Positions 59,940 to 64,000 of a stretch of 64,000 nt of DNA are shown here, one piece after another. The stretch's first letter is position 1; the number at the start of each line of letters is the position of its first letter. Below the pieces are notes generated by a model. It did no database searches, was not told where the DNA came from, and saw only the letters and a list, made by a program, of their open reading frames with translations. The DNA is taken from the NCBI GenBank assembly GCA_934047225.1, contig OW203988.1, forward strand, positions 806,001 through 870,000. Direction: 5' to 3'. Source of the DNA: Ypsolopha sequella (taxonomy: Eukaryota; Arthropoda; Insecta; Lepidoptera; Ypsolophidae). A program made the translations under genes and the position numbers.

Positions 59940-61508
59940 ATGCCTTCGAAATCACAAGCCGCGATGTTTCGTGAGGCCGTAAAGGCGATAGTTCTGTTAA
60001 AGGAGATTGGTGCGGCGGTCGAGGCAGGCGACAGAAAAACATATTCTGTGGCGGACTTCACCGCTCGTTACGCAAACATACAACACGTTAAAACTAAGTT
60101 AGAGGACGTATATTATGAGATCCTTGACGATGAGGATTTGTCCGACGAAACTGAGGCAACCTACACGAAAAATTTTCAGTTGGCACTTAGCAACTATGAT
60201 GCTATACTAGTGGCATTCGAAAAATTAAAAGAAAAATCAGCTCTTCCGGACAAGACGCAACCCCTCAGCTCAGGTACACCCGTTGGTGTTCTACCAAAAA
60301 TACCCATTCCGGAGTTTCACTCGAACGTGGAAGAATGGCCCTCGTTTATTGCCGTTTTTAGGAGCCTCATCAGTGAGATGGCTACAGTCTCGGATGCTGT
60401 CAAGCTGCATTATTTGTTAGGTGCCCTAAAGGGTGAGGCACATGAAATGGTGAAACACCTCTACCCTACCAACGAGAATTATCCCATAGCCATGGAAATT
60501 CTCACCAAGCGTTACGACAATCGTCGCGTACTCATTGACCGATTTGTGGACATTATCATGAACCTTCCGCACATCCACATCCGCTCGGATATCCGCACAT
60601 CGTTTTTAATTCCGCTTGTCTCAGCGCAAAGCGCTCTCCGCAACCTCGATCTGCCCATGAAGGATTCTGACTATGTTTTCGTGTCCATGGTGGTGCGAAA
60701 ACTACAAGGCGAGCTCCGCACTCTTTTCGAGCGGAAGTACGGATCTCGCGCAACTCTGCCCACGCTCAAGAACCTCATTGAGTTCTTGGAAGAGCACGCA
60801 CGCTGCAAGGAGAATGAGTCGTCGTCCCTTGCGTCACAGGATGCTCCTTCTTCAGCACGGCTCGGCCCTTCAGGAAGGCTCGCTCAGCTCAATCAGCTGG
60901 TTCAGCCCACTCGAGGTACTCCACGTCAGCCCTATCAGGCTCATCAAAAGTTCCACCCCATGGCTCCTCGGCAGGACAATCGCTCCCCCCGTCCTATTCG
61001 TCAACCATTTTTGGTATTTGCGACAGCGCCAGTTTACTCGGCCCAAACATCCCCATCACCCACTCGCCAACAAAATTATTCGGCTCAACCTTCTTCCCCT
61101 TCTGGTGGTATGCCATGCCCATACTGCAAGAAAAGGGGACATAAGCTCATCGCCTGCCCACAATTTAATAACCAACCGGTTCAAGGTCGGTGGGATTTTG
61201 TGAACTCACGCAACCGGTGCCGACGCTGTTTGGGTCCTCACTATGAGAACGAGTGCAGGTCTACACGTGCATGCAAGGAGTGTGGGCGGACTGACCACCA
61301 CACTTCACTGCATCGCCATGGGGCCATGTCTCCGACACGCTCATCTGCTCATTTGCTGCCTCCATCTCTACGTGAGCAGCCCAGACAGCGCTCAGCGCAT
61401 GAGCCTCAACACCATTCGGCACATGCTACACAGGCATACACGTCCCGTCCCAACCCGCCCACTCAATCGCGATCGCCAAGTAGGTCTCGGGTAGGTAGGC
61501 AACAATGA
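59940..61508 (+). CDS. BEL/Pao gag polyprotein
   Basis: Structural protein of the intracellular particle, 522 residues. A helical N-terminal region (about 1-110) is followed by the gag core known as DUF1759 (about 115-290): LPKIPIPEFHSNVEEWPSF and LHYLLGALKGEAHEMV. A Pro/Gln/Ser-rich linker leads to a zinc-knuckle region: CPYCKKRGHKLIAC (CX2CX4HX4C-like), then CRRCLGPHYENEC and CKECGRTDHH. The C-terminus is Ser/Arg/His-rich. The start is the ATG in AAGATGCCT after an in-frame clean leader. It ends in TGA (61506-61508), directly followed in the same frame by pol, which is unusual because BEL elements generally have one continuous gag-pol frame. Confidence 0.95.
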   Translation: MPSKSQAAMFREAVKAIVLLKEIGAAVEAGDRKTYSVADFTARYANIQHVKTKLEDVYYEILDDEDLSDETEATYTKNFQLALSNYDAILVAFEKLKEKSALPDKTQPLSSGTPVGVLPKIPIPEFHSNVEEWPSFIAVFRSLISEMATVSDAVKLHYLLGALKGEAHEMVKHLYPTNENYPIAMEILTKRYDNRRVLIDRFVDIIMNLPHIHIRSDIRTSFLIPLVSAQSALRNLDLPMKDSDYVFVSMVVRKLQGELRTLFERKYGSRATLPTLKNLIEFLEEHARCKENESSSLASQDAPSSARLGPSGRLAQLNQLVQPTRGTPRQPYQAHQKFHPMAPRQDNRSPRPIRQPFLVFATAPVYSAQTSPSPTRQQNYSAQPSSPSGGMPCPYCKKRGHKLIACPQFNNQPVQGRWDFVNSRNRCRRCLGPHYENECRSTRACKECGRTDHHTSLHRHGAMSPTRSSAHLLPPSLREQPRQRSAHEPQHHSAHATQAYTSRPNPPTQSRSPSRSRVGRQQ

Positions 61509-61516
61509 CTACCTAC
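61491..61516 (+). promoter_or_regulatory. Candidate gag-pol stop-readthrough site (UGA CUA in hairpin)
   Basis: GTAGGTAG (61491-61498) and CTACCTAC (61509-61516) form a perfect 8-bp stem with a 10-nt loop, GCAACAATGA, whose last three bases are the gag stop. The sequence is CAA-UGA-CUA, and UGA CUA is an established leaky-stop context in animals and some RNA viruses. pol follows without shift. Role in readthrough is inference; a recent sense-to-stop mutation is the alternative. Confidence 0.5.
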
Positions 61517-64000
61517 AATAACAGAGCACTATGAAGGCGAGGACGACCAGTACTCAGCACGCTCATCACACACACACTCATCGCATACACACTCAGCTCA
61601 TTTTCACTCCATGACTTCAACTCCAACAGAGAATTCCTGTAACTCCGCACAACGTGTAGTGAACGCCACTAACACACCAATTTTGTTGCCAACCGTCTCA
61701 CTTAAAATAGCAGACGTACATGGTCAATTTCACTCAGCACGAGCCCTGTTAGACTGTGGAAGTATGCTGACTCTTTGTTCTCAGCGCATGGCCAGAATTT
61801 TAAATTTACCATTAAAACATACATCTCTAAAAATCGCAGGAGTTGGAAATCAGCACACACAAAACTCAAAGGCATCAATCACAATTGTATGCCGACCTAC
61901 ACACCGTGATACACCTACGATCACGGCCACAGCTCATATATTGAAGAACGTAACTGGGTACCTACCGTTAGAAAAGGTTCCAGATCTCACTCAGTTAACA
62001 GGTCACCCACCGATTCCTCTTGCTGATCGAGAATATCACACACCAGCTCCGGTTGATCTAATACTAGGATCTGACGTTCTTGGTCAAGTGTTAGACGGAA
62101 CCAAGGTTTCGCTCGGCCCTGGCAAGCCCATAGCCTTCGGCACGATATTTGATTTTACATTGATAGGACTTTTCGAAAGTTTACATACCTCACCCACGAA
62201 TCAGGTCAATTCAGTTCACATTGTCGGCTCTCACACGGACTCAGAGCATTCCACTCATGACATTCACAAAAGTCTTGAGAGGTTTTGGGAATCCGAGGAA
62301 CCCCAAACCTACAAGCATACCAGCCCATTAGAGGAACAGTGTGAGGACATTTTCCGCACCACAACTACTCGTGAACCATCAGGTCAATATATGGTTACAC
62401 TGCCCTTTCTGCACAACGCGCCGTTATTAGGTTCCACTCATGCTATTGCGCTACGCAGGTTTCTCAATTTAGAGAAGAAGCTGCTAGCGAACCCGCCCTT
62501 CCGCTCGAAATACGTAGAATTCATGTCAGATTACATAAAATTGGGACATATGTCGCCGTGTCACCCCAATACCTTTGCTCATAAATCCCATTTCTATATC
62601 CCACATCATGGCATATTCAAGCCAGGATCAGAAAAGTTACGCTGCGTCTTTGACGGAAGTTGTAAAAGCTCAAATGGCGTCAATTTAAATGATTGTCTTC
62701 ATACAGGTCCAGCTCTTCAACAAGATATTGTTGACATTATCATGTCCTTCAGGATCCACTCACAAGTTTTCAGCACAGACATCCGAATGATGTTCAGAAA
62801 TATACTCATTCACCCAGAGCAAAGACCTTTTCAACTCATTCTCTGGCGGTCTTCACCCGACCAGCCCCTGCTCACGTATGCCCTTAATACCGTCACATAT
62901 GGATTAAGGTCCAGCCCATACCATGCCATCCGCACTTTACTCCAATTGGCTGATGACGAAGGTCATCGCTACCCCCACGCTGCTCAGGTCCTCCGCAAAT
63001 CAATATTTGTGGACGACATTCTCTCAGGTGCAGATTCTGTGGAATCTGCTCAGTCGCTCCAAAGCGATCTGATTGAGTTACTCGCCCTAGGTGGCTTCCA
63101 GCTCAGTAAATGGACCTCCAACTCGCCCCAGCTCCTTGAACGGTTCCCAGATGACCAGTGTGACATGCCCAAGGACTTTGACTTCAGTCCCGACTCTAAT
63201 TCCATTAATGTTCTGGGAATACAGTGGATTCCTCAAACTGATGAGTTCACTTATCGCATTTCTCTGCCCACTCATGCTCAAGTCACAAAGCGCTCCATTC
63301 TCAGTACAGTAGCATCTCTCTATGACCCCAATGGCTGGGTTACTCCAGTCATCTTCCGCGCAAAGATTCTTCTGCAGAAGCTTTGGCTTCTGAAAATAGG
63401 ATGGGATGAGCCTATCTCTGAAGAAGTCCACACAGAGTGGCAACACATTTCAGAGGATCTTCCTCAGCTCTCAAACCTCCGTTTACCTCGACACATTTGT
63501 AAGTATAAGCCCACGTCTACTTACTCACTTCACGGGTTCGCGGACGCATCAGAGGCTGGCTTTGGTGCCGTTATCTATCTTCATGAGCGCAATACCACTG
63601 GACATGTCAATGTACACCTAATCATTGGCAAGTCCAAGGTCGCACCCATTAAGACTCGCCTCTCAATCCCGAAATTGGAGTTGTCAGCCGCGACTCTTTT
63701 ATCTCAGCTCATGACTCGAGTGTCAGCCCAACTGTCAGCTCATATACCCATTCAAACACACACATGCTGGTCAGATAGCACAATAGTTTTGGCATGGCTC
63801 AATACCCGACCTCACCGATTACAGACTTTCGAGGCCAATCGAGTGGCTAAGATCACAGCTACTTCAACTAGCAATACGTGGAGGCATGTGCCCACGAACC
63901 TCAACCCTGCTGACTGTGCAAGCAGAGGCATGTCTGCCCAGTCTCTCTCACTTCATGACCTTTGGTGGTCACCCAGTTGGCTCAAAGAACCTACCTGCAC
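61509..64000 (+). CDS. BEL/Pao pol: protease, reverse transcriptase, RNase H (partial)
   Basis: In the same frame as gag, I read about 830 codons from 61509 to the window end without a stop. Protease: RALLDCGSMLTL (Asp at 61752), with Cys in place of the usual Ser/Thr of D-S/T-G, an oddity. Then FWESEE, the linker typical of BEL. Reverse transcriptase: LRCVFDGSCKSS, VFSTDIRMMFRNI, YGLRSSPYHAIRTL and the catalytic FVDDILSGAD (GAC GAC at 63012-63017). RNase H: LHGFADASEAGFGAVIYL (about 63530) and TCWSDSTIVLAWL (about 63768). Integrase lies beyond the edge. The first in-frame Met is well inside (near 61614), so independent initiation is unlikely; synthesis as a gag extension is expected. Confidence 0.9.

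Larger units (their letters stand above)
58434..64000 (+). mobile_element. BEL/Pao LTR retrotransposon, 3' part beyond window
   Basis: gag (59940-61508) and pol (61509 to edge) are in the BEL/Pao order. The 5' LTR should lie within about 58434-59930. A possible start is TGTTCACGCCACCAGC at 58434, where composition shifts to GC-rich, but without the 3' LTR the ends and the primer-binding site cannot be fixed. Integrase would lie outside. The long unbroken frames indicate a young copy. Confidence 0.88.

Noticed and set aside
60673..61203. Second-frame ORF inside BEL gag as an extra protein
   Set aside because: It overlaps the DUF1759 and zinc-knuckle coding frame and shows no motif of its own.

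Overview
This window looks like repeat-rich, AT-rich intergenic or intronic DNA from a moth or butterfly. The evidence is the mix of repeats: dispersed repeats carrying the 'gggttccgta / tacggaaccc' hairpin typical of Lepidoptera, Helitrons ending in a GCCCGCGGCTTCGCCCGC hairpin plus CTAG, a LINE whose ORF1 carries a baculovirus-FP-like domain, a mariner, and a BEL/Pao retrotransposon. I found no host protein-coding gene. Every long open frame I trust belongs to a transposable element.

Layout. 1-3500 is the 5' two thirds of a two-ORF LINE on the minus strand; both frames are open and it runs off the left edge. 3560-8560 is a mosaic of old repeats: a three-copy ~400-bp tandem repeat, a decayed OTU-protease gene, a 612-bp near-perfect palindrome and a Ty3/gypsy integrase fragment. 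8625-9937 is a 41-bp minisatellite of 32 copies. 9938-18317 is mostly unrecognised DNA with a SINE relic, a LINE C-terminal relic split by another LINE tail, and a degenerate ~25-bp repeat. 18318-32773 is a 52-bp satellite of 278 copies in perfect phase, with higher-order structure. 32774-37324 holds two further LINE relics.

37325-51531 is Helitron territory. A complete-ended non-autonomous Helitron (37325-39012, plus) and a second copy (49766-51531, minus) share termini and contents. Between them lie a TA-flanked MITE, a 59-bp tandem array of 9 copies, an inverted block of Helitron-internal sequence, a tRNA-headed SINE and a probable third, different Helitron (47231-~49530).

49735-55540 is one 120-bp tandem array broken twice: by the second Helitron, cleanly between A and T, and by an apparently intact single-ORF LINE (51999-55437) with a 9-bp target duplication and an (ATCT)n tail. 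The remaining units supply the empty site for both insertions. 56269-57541 is a mariner with 21-bp terminal repeats and one frameshift. About 58434 to the right edge is a BEL/Pao element. Its gag ends in an in-frame UGA CUA, a known leaky-stop context, after which protease, reverse transcriptase and RNase H stay open in the same frame to the window end; the UGA sits in the loop of a perfect 8-bp-stem hairpin.

The genes do not form a host pathway. They are the replication machinery of independent mobile elements (LINE endonuclease/reverse transcriptase, BEL gag-pol, mariner transposase), while Helitrons, the MITE and SINEs would depend on enzymes encoded elsewhere.
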